Of a stretch of 64,000 nt of DNA, positions 51,601 through 60,998 are shown piece by piece. The stretch is from Paenibacillus sp. PCH8 (lineage in GTDB: Bacteria; Bacillota; Bacilli; Paenibacillales; Paenibacillaceae). Under the pieces are notes generated by a model. It was not told where the DNA came from, did no database searches, and saw only the letters and a program-made list of their open reading frames with translations. Positions within the stretch are counted from its first letter, which is position 1. Each line of letters opens with the position of its first letter. A program made the position numbers and the translations under genes. The DNA is taken from the NCBI RefSeq assembly GCF_002968835.1, contig NZ_PKQK01000001.1, positions 1,550,001 to 1,614,000 of the forward strand, in the 5' to 3' direction.

Positions 51601-51630
51601 AGGACGCTTCGGGTGAAGCGTCTTTTTTGT
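51601..51630 (+). terminator. intrinsic terminator after the secreted PepSY gene
   Basis: The stem GACGCTTC / GAAGCGTC with a 4-base loop is followed by TTTTTTGT. From here to the GH43 gene (51631-51856) no gene was seen. Confidence 0.85.
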
Positions 51631-51856
51631 TGTCCGCATGTTGCATCATTCGATTCAAGCCGCTCTTGGGTACAAGATTTGGACAGCGTGCAGTATGAAA
51701 TTGTATAGGTTCCGCCGGATTGTTCACTATTCGAGCAGGGACGTAGCGGGTACAATCGGAATTAGGGAGGTGAATGCCCAGCCAATCCTGTCAGGAATTC
51801 TAATGCTGAAATGCATCATCGATCGGAGGCAGATGAGACATATCGATTTCATTTTA

Positions 51857-51870
51857 TGTAAGCGCTTCAC
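51857..51870. promoter_or_regulatory. weak cre-like site upstream of the GH43 gene
   Basis: TGTAAGCGCTTCAC keeps the cre core AAGCGCTT and left half but deviates in the last three positions (11 of 14). It lies 27 bp before the start codon, where CcpA could block expression. Confidence 0.35.
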
Positions 51871-51896
51871 AAAAAAACATGGAGGTGCATTACGAT

Positions 51897-53405
51897 ATGG
51901 CTATGAACGATGGATGGTTGAAAAAGAATACACATTCACGTCGCTTTACCCACCGCTTGAGTTATCTGCTTGTTCTACTCTTGGCGTTGCAATCGTTAGG
52001 CATGCTGCTCGCACCAGGACCGAACGCTTCAGCTGCTCCGCTGAGTGTGACGAATGGGGTGCAGTTCAAAGATACAAGTGGCAATGTCGTGCACGCGCAT
52101 GGGGGAGGTATGATCAAGGCGAATGGATATTACTACTGGTTTGGGGAGAATCGCAATGCGAATGGAACGTTCAAGGCGGTGTCCGTATATCGTTCCCCCG
52201 ATTTGAAGAACTGGGAGTATCGCAATGATGTGCTGACTAGCAGCTCGGCGGCTGAGCTTAACATCTCAAACATCGAACGCCCGAAAGTCATCTATAACAG
52301 TTCAACTGGCAAATACGTGTTATGGATGCATAAGGAGAATGGTCTGGATTATGGCGAGGCGAGAGTGGCCGTAGCTACTTCCAATACAGTTGATGGCAAT
52401 TATACGTATGTGGGCAGCTATCGCCCGCTCGGGTATGATTCCAGAGACATGACGGTATACAACGATAACGGAACGGCTTATCTGATCTCCGCGACTCGTG
52501 TGAATGCAGACTTGAATATATATAAGCTGACCCCGGATTTCCTGGGTGTGGAGTCGCTAGTAACGACACTATGGCCCGGACAATATCGTGAAGCACCTGC
52601 CCTTTTCAAAAAAGGCGGCATTTACTTCCTGATCACCTCGGGTGCTACCGGCTGGAATCCGAATCAGGCCAAATATGCGACAGCCTCTAGCATGACGGGC
52701 ACATGGAGCGGTCTCAGCAACTTCGGAGACAGCACAACGTATGGTTCCCAATCCACCTATGTCGTTCCAGTAGAAGGCTCGCAGACCACATCCTATCTCT
52801 ACATGGGTGACCGCTGGGCTGGTGCGTGGAGCGGACCTGTGCAGGATTCGAAGTATGTCTGGCTGCCACTTTCGTTCCCGAGTGCAACCAGTCTGGCGAT
52901 GAACTGGGCCAGCAGTATTACGATTGATACAGCAACAGGTACCGTGACCGGAGTGAGTACACCGGATGTGTGGGACCCGAATGCTTCATATCAGCTGATT
53001 AGCCGTAAAAGCAACAAGTTACTGAACGTCATTGATGGCTCCTCTGATAATGGTGCAGATCTGGAACAGCGAGCAGATGGAGGTATCACAAGTCAGCGGT
53101 GGCAGATTACCGATGCAGGAGGCGGATATATCAGAATCATAAATCGTTCCAGTGGCAAGCTAATGGGTGTAGAGAACGGGTCCACAGCCGACGGTGCTGT
53201 GATTGAACAGTGGAATGATGGGGGTTGGGCAAGCCAGCAATGGCAGCTGGTCAGTGTGGGTGGCGGTTATTACAAACTGAAGAACCGCGGTACAGGCAAA
53301 GTATTGGACATCTCCGGTCAATCGTTGGCAGATGGCGCTGCGGCTATTCAGTGGACTGACAACGGGGGCACGAATCAACATTTTCAGATAGTTACGGTGC
53401 AATAA
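51897..53405 (+). CDS. secreted GH43-type glycosidase with C-terminal ricin-type lectin (CBM13-like) domain
   Basis: This is a 502-residue secreted protein. The start is ATG 51897, with GGAGGTG 9 bases upstream. The signal peptide runs to about residue 47 (LVLLLALQSLGMLL...ASA). The five-bladed propeller domain (about 50-345) begins VQFKDTSGNVVHAHGGGMIK and YYYWFGENR. It has SPDLKNWEYR, the acidic ERPKVIYN and SRDMTVYNDNG strands, and REAPALFKKGG. This pattern is known from exo-beta-1,3-galactanase-like GH43 subfamilies. The C-terminal beta-trefoil (about 360-502) has three QxW repeats (QRWQI, QQWQL, QHFQI). It is likely to act on plant galactan or arabinogalactan; the exact subfamily is unproven. 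Confidence 0.87.
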   Translation: MAMNDGWLKKNTHSRRFTHRLSYLLVLLLALQSLGMLLAPGPNASAAPLSVTNGVQFKDTSGNVVHAHGGGMIKANGYYYWFGENRNANGTFKAVSVYRSPDLKNWEYRNDVLTSSSAAELNISNIERPKVIYNSSTGKYVLWMHKENGLDYGEARVAVATSNTVDGNYTYVGSYRPLGYDSRDMTVYNDNGTAYLISATRVNADLNIYKLTPDFLGVESLVTTLWPGQYREAPALFKKGGIYFLITSGATGWNPNQAKYATASSMTGTWSGLSNFGDSTTYGSQSTYVVPVEGSQTTSYLYMGDRWAGAWSGPVQDSKYVWLPLSFPSATSLAMNWASSITIDTATGTVTGVSTPDVWDPNASYQLISRKSNKLLNVIDGSSDNGADLEQRADGGITSQRWQITDAGGGYIRIINRSSGKLMGVENGSTADGAVIEQWNDGGWASQQWQLVSVGGGYYKLKNRGTGKVLDISGQSLADGAAAIQWTDNGGTNQHFQIVTVQ

Positions 53406-53445
53406 CGATCCTTGTCTGTGGTCAAATAGGTACCACATAGACATG

Positions 53446-53489
53446 AAGGCCTTTGTCTCTCACCTTATGGTGGGACAGGGGCTTTTTGA
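53446..53489 (+). terminator. intrinsic terminator after the GH43 gene
   Basis: The interrupted stem AAGGCCTTTGTCTCTCACC / GGTGGGACAGGGGCTTTT has loop TTAT, followed by TTTTTGAT. Confidence 0.75.
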
Positions 53490-53637
53490 TATTTGTACCA
53501 TGGGTACGCAAATCTATAGTTGGGTAGATATCGAGATGATAGCGCACATCGCGGCCTTTTTCCGATCATTACCATTCCAAACTGTGGTAAACTAGTAGAA
53601 TTGTAGAAATAGATAGAGACAGGAGCTGGATAACGAA

Positions 53638-54423
53638 GTGAGTGGAGAACAAGTGCTGTCAATTGAAGGCTTGCGTATGAGATACAACGGGCGCTATGTA
53701 TTGAATGGCATCGATCTGGACGTGAATCGGGGAGAGATGATTGGATATATTGGCCCGAACGGGGCCGGCAAGAGTACAACGGTCAAGATTTTACTCGGAT
53801 TGGTTGAAGGGTATGTGGGTACGGTGCGCATTTTTGGCAAAGATATCGCGGATGGCGATGTGGAATATAAACGCAGAATCGGTTATGTGCCGGAAGTTGC
53901 TGAGCTGTATGAACAATTAACCCCGGCAGAATATCTGACGTTTACGGGAGAGCTATATGGGTTGTCCTATGAGGATGCAGATTATAAAGCCAAGCTGTTG
54001 ATGGATTGTTTTGGACTGGAAAAATCATATCATTCCCGTATTGCATCTTTCTCCAAAGGTATGCGCCAGAAAGTGCTGCTGATCTCTGCGCTGTTGCATG
54101 ATCCGGACCTGCTGTTCCTGGATGAACCGCTCAGTGGACTGGATGCGAACAGTGTGATGGTGGTGAAAGAGATTATGTCGCAGTTGTCAGCGAAAGGCAC
54201 AACCATCTTCTATTCGTCACACATTATGGATGTGGTGGAGAAGATCAGTAGTCGAATTGTATTGATCGCCGAGGGTCGTGTGGTGGCAGACGGTACGTTC
54301 AAGCAGCTTCAGCAGCAATCAATGGAAGGATCACTGGAGGAAGTATTCAACCAATTGACGGGCTTTAATGAGCATGTGGCCATTGCGGAGCGATTCGTGT
54401 CGATTGTACAGGAGGTGTACTGA
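53638..54423 (+). CDS. ABC transporter ATP-binding protein
   Basis: This 261-residue ATPase has Walker A GPNGAGKST, the signature SFSKGMRQK (a variant of LSGGQ), Walker B LLFLDEPLSGLD and the switch His in FYSSH. It belongs to the ABC-2 exporter type. The GTG start at 53638 has AGGAG upstream. The stop codon is one base before the ATG of the permease gene, so the pair forms one transporter. Confidence 0.95.
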   Translation: MSGEQVLSIEGLRMRYNGRYVLNGIDLDVNRGEMIGYIGPNGAGKSTTVKILLGLVEGYVGTVRIFGKDIADGDVEYKRRIGYVPEVAELYEQLTPAEYLTFTGELYGLSYEDADYKAKLLMDCFGLEKSYHSRIASFSKGMRQKVLLISALLHDPDLLFLDEPLSGLDANSVMVVKEIMSQLSAKGTTIFYSSHIMDVVEKISSRIVLIAEGRVVADGTFKQLQQQSMEGSLEEVFNQLTGFNEHVAIAERFVSIVQEVY

Positions 54424-54424
54424 T

Positions 54425-56092
54425 ATGGAGGAACCCTCCGACTTCCGCATGCTGAAGATCCTGGATCGCTTTCGGCCGATCATTGCCAGAACAGGGGCTG
54501 ATTATGATGTACTGCGCCTGATTTTGAGAGTGAAATTCCAGATGGATCAGCGTAGAGTGCCTACGATTCTGTCAACAAACTCCGCGAAAAAGGAGCCCAA
54601 GGAAGGGAATCAGTTTCTTCGTTCCCTGTGGTTGTATGGATTAATGGGACTGATGATGGTACCCTTTGTCGTCTGGGATACAGGGCATTTCATGCTCCAA
54701 ATGGGTCTTATGTTCGGCATATTAATGTTCATGATCATGACATCCATGATCTCGGACTTTTCCTCCGTGCTGCTGGACATTCGGGATCGCAATATTATTA
54801 TGACGAAGCCGGTAAATGGGCGTACGGTGGGAATGGCCCGAGCCATACATGCAGGCGTCTATCTGCTACTGCTGACGGGTTCATTAACAGGCGTACCGCT
54901 AATCGCCGGGTTAATTACGCACGGAATCGGATTCTTCCTGATCTTCCTCGTGGAATTGATTCTAATCAATATGCTAATTCTGGTGACAACGTCTCTGATC
55001 TATCTATTCATGATGAAGTTTCTGGATGGCGAGAAGCTGAAGGATATGATCAATATGGTGCAGATTCTGCTATCGGTTGGAATCGCAGTTGGTTATCAGT
55101 TCTTGATCCGTTCGTTTAATATTATTGATTTTAATATGGTATTCACCCCAGCCTGGTGGCAGCTGCTATTGCCTCCATTATGGTATGCGGCTGTATATGA
55201 GTGGTTATTCGCCGGAGGCGGGGATGTGTGGATCTATACGTTCACAGCACTGGCAGTCCTCGTTCCAGTTGTGAGTCTGATCGTATATGTGAAGCTTATG
55301 CCTTCCTTTGAATTGTATTTGGAAAAAATGGCGCACTCGGGTCAGTCCTCTGGACGCAGACGCGGAAGATGGGATCGCCTGATTTCCAAGTTGGTCAGTC
55401 GTTCCAGAGAAGAGCAAGCTTGCTTCCGTCTGTCAGCCAGCATGATGCGCAGTGAACGAGAATTCAAGCTGAAGGTATATCCATCGCTTGGTTTATCATT
55501 TGTCTTACCATATGTCTTCTGGTTCACCGAGTTACAATCGTCCACCTGGGCCGAATTCAGGCAGAGTTCATTCGTGTATACCTTTTACATCATGCTGATT
55601 CTGGTGGTATCGGTTGTAGTCATGCTGAAGTATTCCGGACAGTATAAGGCGTTCTGGACGTTTCGCGCTGCACCCATGGCCAATGAAAATGCATTATATA
55701 AAGGTGCCCTGAAGGCATTCTTATGTAACATGTTCATACCTGTATTTCTGTTGAACGCGATCGTGTTCACCTGGACATTTGGATTGCGGATTCTGCCGGA
55801 CATTGGAATAATTCTGCTGACTGCTACGGCGCTTGTACCACTGGCAGGCAAGTTGTTGCTGCGTAAGCCGCCGTTCTCTCAATCCTTCGGTGTAGCGCAG
55901 CAAAGTGATGGTTGGTATATATTTGCCGCTTTCCCGGTGCTCGCCTTGCTGTGGGGTATTCATGTCTTTATCCGTTCTATGTCCGGGGGGATCTGGATCT
56001 ACGGTGCAATTCTGATTATAGCGAATGTGTTGCTGTGGACGCTATTATATCGGGTAAAGAAGCCACTGGAGAAAAGGTCGGTGGCAGTTTAA
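54425..56092 (+). CDS. ABC-2-type permease
   Basis: This 555-residue membrane protein has about 12 hydrophobic segments in two groups. Between them is a cytoplasmic loop around residues 305-350 (SSGRRRGRWDRLISKLVSRSREEQ). It is the partner of the preceding ATPase. The start is ATG 54425, with AGGAGGTG 8 bases upstream; longer in-frame starts lie within the ATPase gene. The substrate is unknown. A terminator follows at 56133-56173. Confidence 0.88.
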   Translation: MEEPSDFRMLKILDRFRPIIARTGADYDVLRLILRVKFQMDQRRVPTILSTNSAKKEPKEGNQFLRSLWLYGLMGLMMVPFVVWDTGHFMLQMGLMFGILMFMIMTSMISDFSSVLLDIRDRNIIMTKPVNGRTVGMARAIHAGVYLLLLTGSLTGVPLIAGLITHGIGFFLIFLVELILINMLILVTTSLIYLFMMKFLDGEKLKDMINMVQILLSVGIAVGYQFLIRSFNIIDFNMVFTPAWWQLLLPPLWYAAVYEWLFAGGGDVWIYTFTALAVLVPVVSLIVYVKLMPSFELYLEKMAHSGQSSGRRRGRWDRLISKLVSRSREEQACFRLSASMMRSEREFKLKVYPSLGLSFVLPYVFWFTELQSSTWAEFRQSSFVYTFYIMLILVVSVVVMLKYSGQYKAFWTFRAAPMANENALYKGALKAFLCNMFIPVFLLNAIVFTWTFGLRILPDIGIILLTATALVPLAGKLLLRKPPFSQSFGVAQQSDGWYIFAAFPVLALLWGIHVFIRSMSGGIWIYGAILIIANVLLWTLLYRVKKPLEKRSVAV

Positions 56093-56132
56093 GAAGAGAG
56101 TAGGAGATTAAGAGAGTGTAAAAGAGGAAAAG

Positions 56133-56173
56133 AGAGTTAACCTCGACGCTAATGTCGAGGTCAGCTCTTTTTG
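56133..56173 (+). terminator. intrinsic terminator after the ABC operon
   Basis: AACCTCGAC pairs with GTCGAGGT around GCTAAT, extended by AGAG/CTCT, followed by TTTTTGAC. Confidence 0.85.
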
Positions 56174-56211
56174 ACATGGATGCTTCAGCAGAGAAATCCT
56201 TGTCCTAAGCG

Positions 56212-56406
56212 CTAACGAACCTGAGACAACCTATTCGGTTGAATGATCAGAATAATAAATTCTAACGAATCTCAGTAACGCTATGGCTTCGCAAAATAGG
56301 TTTTTAGCTTGAAAAATAATCATTCTAGGCATAATAGCGCCTCTGTGATTCGTTAGATATCAGGCTGGCGCTAAAAGGGGCGAATAACGTGTATCAGATC
56401 CGTTAG
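56212..56406. repeat. symmetric array of four 24-bp motifs
   Basis: Copies with the approximate pattern CTAACGAATCTGAGACACGCTATT lie at 56212-56235 and 56262-56285 (plus strand). Two more lie at 56333-56356 and 56383-56406 (minus strand). Within each pair the spacing is exactly 50 bp, so the whole is an inverted arrangement of two direct pairs. It has no coding capacity. The rest of this 637-bp gap (56407-56729) shows no gene or clear motif. Confidence 0.7.
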
Positions 56407-56729
56407 AACACAGTAAAGCAGATGAAGACTCTCTTTCCAGGTACGTTGGAATCTAGTGAAGTCCATAATGAGTGCCGCGTACATTAGAACGTAGAATCAG
56501 TAGCTTGGGTGAAGAGTGACTTGGCGGTGCGATATATTTAGGCGACAAGGTGTTCGGATGCAGAAGGTATGTCCAGTGAAGCGAATAATAAATGCGTGTA
56601 ACAAAGTGTTCAGGAGAGTATATATCAGGTTCAGCTGCGTGAGAACGCCGTTAGGTACATCATCAGCTTGAAGTGTAATTTTTTTTGGAATGGATTCGTT
56701 TTTTGCATCTTTGGACACGGTGGGGCATC

Positions 56730-58145
56730 TTATTTCTTATTCTTATGGGCTGATTGCAGGATGGATTCCGCCAGCTGATCTGCAGCATCGGCTGTGGAGA
56801 TCGCAGAATGTACCGCTTCTGCGTACACTTTGCCCAGCGTGCCTGCAATCCCCGCTACCTTTTGGCGGATCAGGGCAGGCCCCGCGCCTTTCAGCTCGTA
56901 GGCGGTGCTGATGATGCCGCCTGCGTTGAGCACATAGTCAGGCGCGTACAGAATGCCGCGCGCCTGCATGCGGCCAACAACCAGCTGTCGTTCACTCAGC
57001 TGGTTGTTGGCCGCCCCGGCAACGATAGAGCAGCGCAGCTCCTCCACCGTTGCCGGGGTCAGTACGCCCCCCAGGGCACAGGGGGCGAACACCTTGCAGT
57101 CAGCGGCGTGAATATGGGCCGGATCGGCCGGAATGGCGCCGCTGAACTGCACAAGGGCACGTTGTACACGCTCCGGTACAACGTCTGCCACAATGAGCCG
57201 TGCCCCGGCTGCATGCAGGCGACGGCACAGGGCATGCCCGACCTTGCCCAGTCCCTGGACGGCAACGGGAATGCCCTGCAGATCGGCTACGCCCTGGTGA
57301 CGCAGCGAGGTCACGATGCCGATGTATACACCATAGGCAGTCATCTCGGCCGTAAAATCGTCCTGGGCGCCAAGCGAACCCGTGGTATCCGTCACATATG
57401 TCGTCTCCACCCGGATCTGGTCCATGTCTGACGCCGTGGTACCCAGATCCAAACCTGTCACGAAGCGACCGTTCAGTCGCTCCAGACAACGCCCCAGCGC
57501 CCGGAAGCGCTGTGCCCGAGCGGTTACAACACCAGCAAGACCGCCCGGCTCAGTCTGCCCTTTGCTTACATCTGTTCCCGTTCTCGTCCTTAAATCTGCA
57601 TCCTCGCCTACATTTACTCCCATCCTTGTCTCAGCCTTAGCCCCGGTTTCTGCTCCGGCCCTTGCGTCTAATTCCGCTCGTGCTTCTGCTTCCGCTCTCG
57701 TCCTTAAATCTGCATCCTCGCCTACATTTACTCCCATCCCCGTCTCAGCCTTAGCCCTAGTTTCCGCTCTCACTCCTGCATCCAATTCCGCACTCACACC
57801 ACTCTGACCGCACTGACCCTTGGTGATATGCTCACCGTTCTGTGAGCTAGGATGGTCGTCATCCCGTTTAGCATGCTGTGCAAAGGGCACATCCCATACA
57901 ACGGCTTTTCCGCCGCCATAAGGCAGACCGGAAATGGCATTTTTGTACGTCATACCTTTGGCGAGCTTCATGGCGTCCCGAACAGCATCCTGCTCGGAAG
58001 CGTATGTCCAGCAGCGACAACCACCCAGTGCAGGTCCAAGAGCTGTACTATGAATGGCAATGATGGCCTTCAATCCACTATGAGGATCATGGCAAAATAT
58101 GAGTTCTTCCATGCCTTCCCGCTCCATCTCCTGCCATAGCTGCAT
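56730..58145 (-). CDS. leucine dehydrogenase-family (Glu/Leu/Phe/Val) enzyme with a repeat-encoded insertion
   Basis: This is a 471-residue enzyme, about 110 longer than usual leucine dehydrogenases. The N-terminal catalytic part is canonical (GLKAIIAIHSTALGPALGGCR, MTYKNAISGLPYGGGKAV, with both active-site Lys). The order resumes after the insertion with RFRALGRCLERLNGRFVTG and DLGTTASDMD. The NAD domain follows (VAVQGLGKVGHALCRRL, GAANNQL, YAPDYVLNAGGI). Between GGGKAVVWD and RFRALG lies a charged Ala/Glu/Arg-rich insertion of about 115 residues, partly built of a duplicated 38-residue unit. The start is ATG 58145, with AGGGGGGAA 5 bases upstream. It deaminates branched-chain amino acids if the insertion is tolerated. 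Confidence 0.88.
   Translation of the reverse strand: MQLWQEMEREGMEELIFCHDPHSGLKAIIAIHSTALGPALGGCRCWTYASEQDAVRDAMKLAKGMTYKNAISGLPYGGGKAVVWDVPFAQHAKRDDDHPSSQNGEHITKGQCGQSGVSAELDAGVRAETRAKAETGMGVNVGEDADLRTRAEAEARAELDARAGAETGAKAETRMGVNVGEDADLRTRTGTDVSKGQTEPGGLAGVVTARAQRFRALGRCLERLNGRFVTGLDLGTTASDMDQIRVETTYVTDTTGSLGAQDDFTAEMTAYGVYIGIVTSLRHQGVADLQGIPVAVQGLGKVGHALCRRLHAAGARLIVADVVPERVQRALVQFSGAIPADPAHIHAADCKVFAPCALGGVLTPATVEELRCSIVAGAANNQLSERQLVVGRMQARGILYAPDYVLNAGGIISTAYELKGAGPALIRQKVAGIAGTLGKVYAEAVHSAISTADAADQLAESILQSAHKNKK
57582..57809 (-). repeat. intragenic tandem repeat, 2 x 114 bp
   Basis: Two units (57582-57695 and 57696-57809) are nearly identical over the first 60 or so bases and looser after that. 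The period is 114 bp, exactly 38 codons, so the frame is kept. It encodes the repeated MGVNVGEDADLRTR segment within the dehydrogenase insertion. Confidence 0.85.
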
Positions 58146-58278
58146 AACGTTCCCCCCTGTTGATTTCACTCATCCATCCCGTGCTCCGCATCTGTGCTCC
58201 TGTGTGAGGTTGCTTGGATTCATCGATGATACAGCATATTCACGGATAGCGATTTTCGCCCCTGGGGCCTCCGATGGG

Positions 58279-58307
58279 TTGATAATCGGTACAAACGGTT
58301 CTATAAT
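58279..58307 (+). promoter_or_regulatory. sigma-A promoter of the UPF0316 gene
   Basis: TTGATA (58279-58284), 17 bases, TATAAT (58302-58307). This is a near-consensus promoter and the only clear feature in the 348-bp divergent gap. Confidence 0.75.
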
Positions 58308-58493
58308 GGCAGTTCTGGCATGCCAGAGAGCAGAAGATGTCTCCCAATTTACATCCTACCGTTTAGAATAAGGGTATAACGTCCAATGATGGAGATAGAG
58401 TGAACGTACAGGAAGCATAAATGAAACGAAATCGTCGAGTATATGCAGCACAGGGCTGATTCCGTTGTGAAGGCCAGGAAAGAGGGATTACGA

Positions 58494-59009
58494 TTGTTTA
58501 AAATATTGGTATTTATCTTTTTGATCCAGATTGTATACGTATCGGCGTACACACTCCGGATGATTCTAACGCTCAAAGGACAGAAATATATCGCCGCGTT
58601 GATCAGCACAGGTGAGATTGTGATCTATGTGCTCGGGCTGAATCTGGTGCTCAAATATCTCACCCAACCTTCCGCATTAATCGTCTACGCTGTGGGTTAT
58701 GGGCTTGGTGTATTACTGGGTGCCTGGATCGAAGAAAAAATTGCGCTTGGCTATATTACAGTTAAAGTGATATGTAATCAGCTAGGTAGCAACGTAGCGA
58801 ATGCCCTGCGAGATAAGGGTTACGGCGTTACCGCTTGGGTGGGTAGTGGACGTGATGGAGATCGTTTGGTCATGGAGATTCTGGCGAAACGCAAAAACCA
58901 GAAGTTACTGTATCAGACCATTCTGGATCTGGACCCGAAGGCATTTGTCATTACCGTGGAACCCAAACAGTTCCATGGCGGCTTCTGGACACGTTCCATT
59001 AAAAAGTAG
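58494..59009 (+). CDS. UPF0316 / DUF2179 membrane protein (YebE-like)
   Basis: This is an approximately 171-residue protein with three N-terminal membrane helices (LVFIFLIQIVYVSAYTLRMI; IVIYVLGLNLVL; ALIVYAVGYGLGVLLGAWIE). The soluble DUF2179 domain follows (about 90-171, GYGVTAWVGSGRDGDRLVMEIL, LDPKAFVITVEPKQFHGGFW). TTG 58494 is preferred because AGAGGGA lies 6 bases upstream and homologues begin just before the first helix. ATG 58443 is a possible longer start (188 aa) without a good ribosome site. The function is unknown; DUF2179 occurs in small ligand-sensing membrane proteins. Confidence 0.85.
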   Translation: MFKILVFIFLIQIVYVSAYTLRMILTLKGQKYIAALISTGEIVIYVLGLNLVLKYLTQPSALIVYAVGYGLGVLLGAWIEEKIALGYITVKVICNQLGSNVANALRDKGYGVTAWVGSGRDGDRLVMEILAKRKNQKLLYQTILDLDPKAFVITVEPKQFHGGFWTRSIKK

Positions 59010-59014
59010 AATCG

Positions 59015-59049
59015 AGCAGGTCTGCAGCAGATGCAGTCCTGCTTTTTGG
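59015..59049 (+). terminator. intrinsic terminator after the UPF0316 gene
   Basis: AGCAGG-t-CTGCA pairs with TGCAG-t-CCTGCT around GCAGA, followed by TTTTTGG. Confidence 0.85.
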
Positions 59050-59208
59050 TATTTCATACGTGTCTCCTATCCAACATTGTTTTGCCTCTGTGAATCAACC
59101 CCGCCCATGCCACACTCCAAGTTAACTTCGTACGATTCAAGGTTGCTTACAGTACAAATTCTTGCCACACCATTCTTTCCCCCTTACATGTGAGATAGGG
59201 ATTATTGT

Positions 59209-59222
59209 TGTAATCGCTTTCG
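59209..59222. promoter_or_regulatory. cre-like site upstream of pectate lyase
   Basis: TGTAATCGCTTTCG matches TGWNANCGNTNWCA at 13 of 14 positions. It lies 87 bp before the start codon and suggests catabolite repression of the lyase by CcpA. Confidence 0.5.
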
Positions 59223-59309
59223 ACATTTATATTGAGGACATGTCCTTTGTAACATGGCATGACAGCGATGGGCGAATGTAATCATTATATTTCGGAAGGA
59301 ATGGAATCG

Positions 59310-60737
59310 ATGAAAATTAAATTTCGAAGCTTATGCAGCACAGCCTTGGCTCTAACCTTGGGGCTAACATTATTGTCCGGACCGGCAAGTGTACAGGCAG
59401 CGGGTAACGCGGACTACAATCTCACGGGCTTCTCCCAAGGTAACACAGGCGGCGGGATTATTAGCGAATCGAACACAGCCACGTACAAGAAGGTGTACAA
59501 TGCGACCGATCTGGCGTTGGCTCTGAAAAAGAACTCGGGTGTCAAAGTCGTTGAGATCATGAACGATCTGAATCTGGGATGGAATGAAATTCCGAGCGCA
59601 GCGCAGACTTCTCCTTTTGCCAAGCATAATGATGCGCTGACGCATCCCGTCTTGAAACAGACAGGGGTTAGCAAGATTACGATTGATGGTTTCAATGGAC
59701 TCACGATCTTCTCTGCCAACGGTTCCACAATCCAACACGCAGCGATCAGCATCAAGCGAAGCTCGAATGTCATCATCCGCAACCTTGAATTCGATGAGTT
59801 ATGGGAGTGGGATGAGTCAACCAAAGGTGACTATGACAAGAACGATTGGGATTATATCACCTTGGAGGAGAGCAGTAACGTTTGGATTGATCACTGCACA
59901 TTCAATAAAGCCTATGACGGACTCGTGGATTCGAAAAAGGGAACCAGCGGCGTGACCATCTCCTGGTCCCTCTTCAAAGGGGATGACGGCAGCTCGAACA
60001 GCTGGGTTACCCAGCAGATCAATGAATTGGAAGCGAACAAAGCTTCTTATCCCATGTACAACTACCTGCGCAGCAGTGCTGTAGGTCTGAGCAAAGCGGA
60101 CATCATCGCCATCTCGGGACCGCAGAAAAAAGGGCATCTGGTTGGTTCGACCAGTCTGGAAGCGGCTAACGCCAATCTGTCCATGACGCTGCACCATAAC
60201 CTGTACAAGGATATCCAGGACCGGATGCCACGCCTGCGTGGAGGCAACGCACATGCATACAACATCGTGATGGATGCAACAGGGGCGCGTGCCGCTAAAG
60301 CTAAAATAACGACGGCGATGGCGACAGCAATTGCGTCCAAAGGATATAAGTTCGATATTATTGGTAACGGGGCAATCTCTACGGAAAGTGGGGCGGTATT
60401 GGTTGAGAAATCAGTCATTAAGGACGTTCTGTACCCTGTTCGCAACAATCAGACCGATCCGGCAGATCCAACCTATACTGGCAAAATCAGAGTGACCGAT
60501 ACCATGTATTCTTTGGATGGCAGCTCATTCCGTGGAAGCAGTGATACGTCTGGCAGCCCGCTGGCGCCAATCCCGGCCGTGGTGAAACTCTTCTCCTGGA
60601 ACGGCTTCTCGACACTTCCTTACAGCTATCAGGTGGATGATCCATCCACACTGAATGCACGTCTCACCGCTTCCAATGGCGCGGGTTCAGGTAAATTGAC
60701 CTGGTCCAAGGATAATTGGTTGAAGACGAGCTATTAA
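59310..60737 (+). CDS. secreted pectate lyase (PL1 family)
   Basis: This 475-residue secreted enzyme cleaves polygalacturonate by calcium-dependent beta-elimination. The signal peptide ends near AQA/AAG at about residue 30 (LALTLGLTLLSGPASVQA). The right-handed beta-helix has the PL1 marks SNVWIDHCTFNKAYDGLVDS (calcium-site Asp residues) and the catalytic Arg region DRMPRLRGGNAHAYNIV. The start is ATG 59310, with GGAAGGA about 9 bases upstream; upstream in-frame ATGs would lengthen and spoil the signal peptide. It is a single gene with a cre-like site in front and a terminator behind. Confidence 0.93.
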   Translation: MKIKFRSLCSTALALTLGLTLLSGPASVQAAGNADYNLTGFSQGNTGGGIISESNTATYKKVYNATDLALALKKNSGVKVVEIMNDLNLGWNEIPSAAQTSPFAKHNDALTHPVLKQTGVSKITIDGFNGLTIFSANGSTIQHAAISIKRSSNVIIRNLEFDELWEWDESTKGDYDKNDWDYITLEESSNVWIDHCTFNKAYDGLVDSKKGTSGVTISWSLFKGDDGSSNSWVTQQINELEANKASYPMYNYLRSSAVGLSKADIIAISGPQKKGHLVGSTSLEAANANLSMTLHHNLYKDIQDRMPRLRGGNAHAYNIVMDATGARAAKAKITTAMATAIASKGYKFDIIGNGAISTESGAVLVEKSVIKDVLYPVRNNQTDPADPTYTGKIRVTDTMYSLDGSSFRGSSDTSGSPLAPIPAVVKLFSWNGFSTLPYSYQVDDPSTLNARLTASNGAGSGKLTWSKDNWLKTSY

Positions 60738-60835
60738 ATGGTAAAAGTATAATTCGGTTCTGGACCAAAGATTACATTTACGGGATAACCTTCCGTTACG
60801 GCTCAGGATATGATTTCGACTCTCTGTTATAGTAA

Positions 60836-60876
60836 AGAGTGCTCCAGCAGCCTTGATGGCCGGGAGCACTCTTTTT
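60836..60876. terminator. terminator between pectate lyase and the LacI gene
   Basis: AGAGTGCTCC (60836-60845) pairs with GGAGCACTCT (60863-60872), followed by TTTTG. It lies between convergent genes. The 120 bp after it up to the LacI stop hold nothing. Confidence 0.8.
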
Positions 60877-60998
60877 GCAGATTCGTTTTATCGAAGGTAT
60901 TACCACAATGATTCTTATACATCTGACGGGATGAGGGTCTGTTCTGAAACCTATACCTGCACCTGCACTTAGATGCAGTCACACTCACCCCGCAACTC

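Noticed and set aside
56212..56406. CRISPR array
   Set aside because: There are only four diverged motifs, two in each orientation, with no constant repeat-spacer structure and no cas genes.
57382..57807. Plus-strand frame opposite the dehydrogenase insertion
   Set aside because: It is a mirror of the repeat region (Ser/Ala/Pro-rich product) without a ribosome site. The minus frame joins two parts of a known enzyme.
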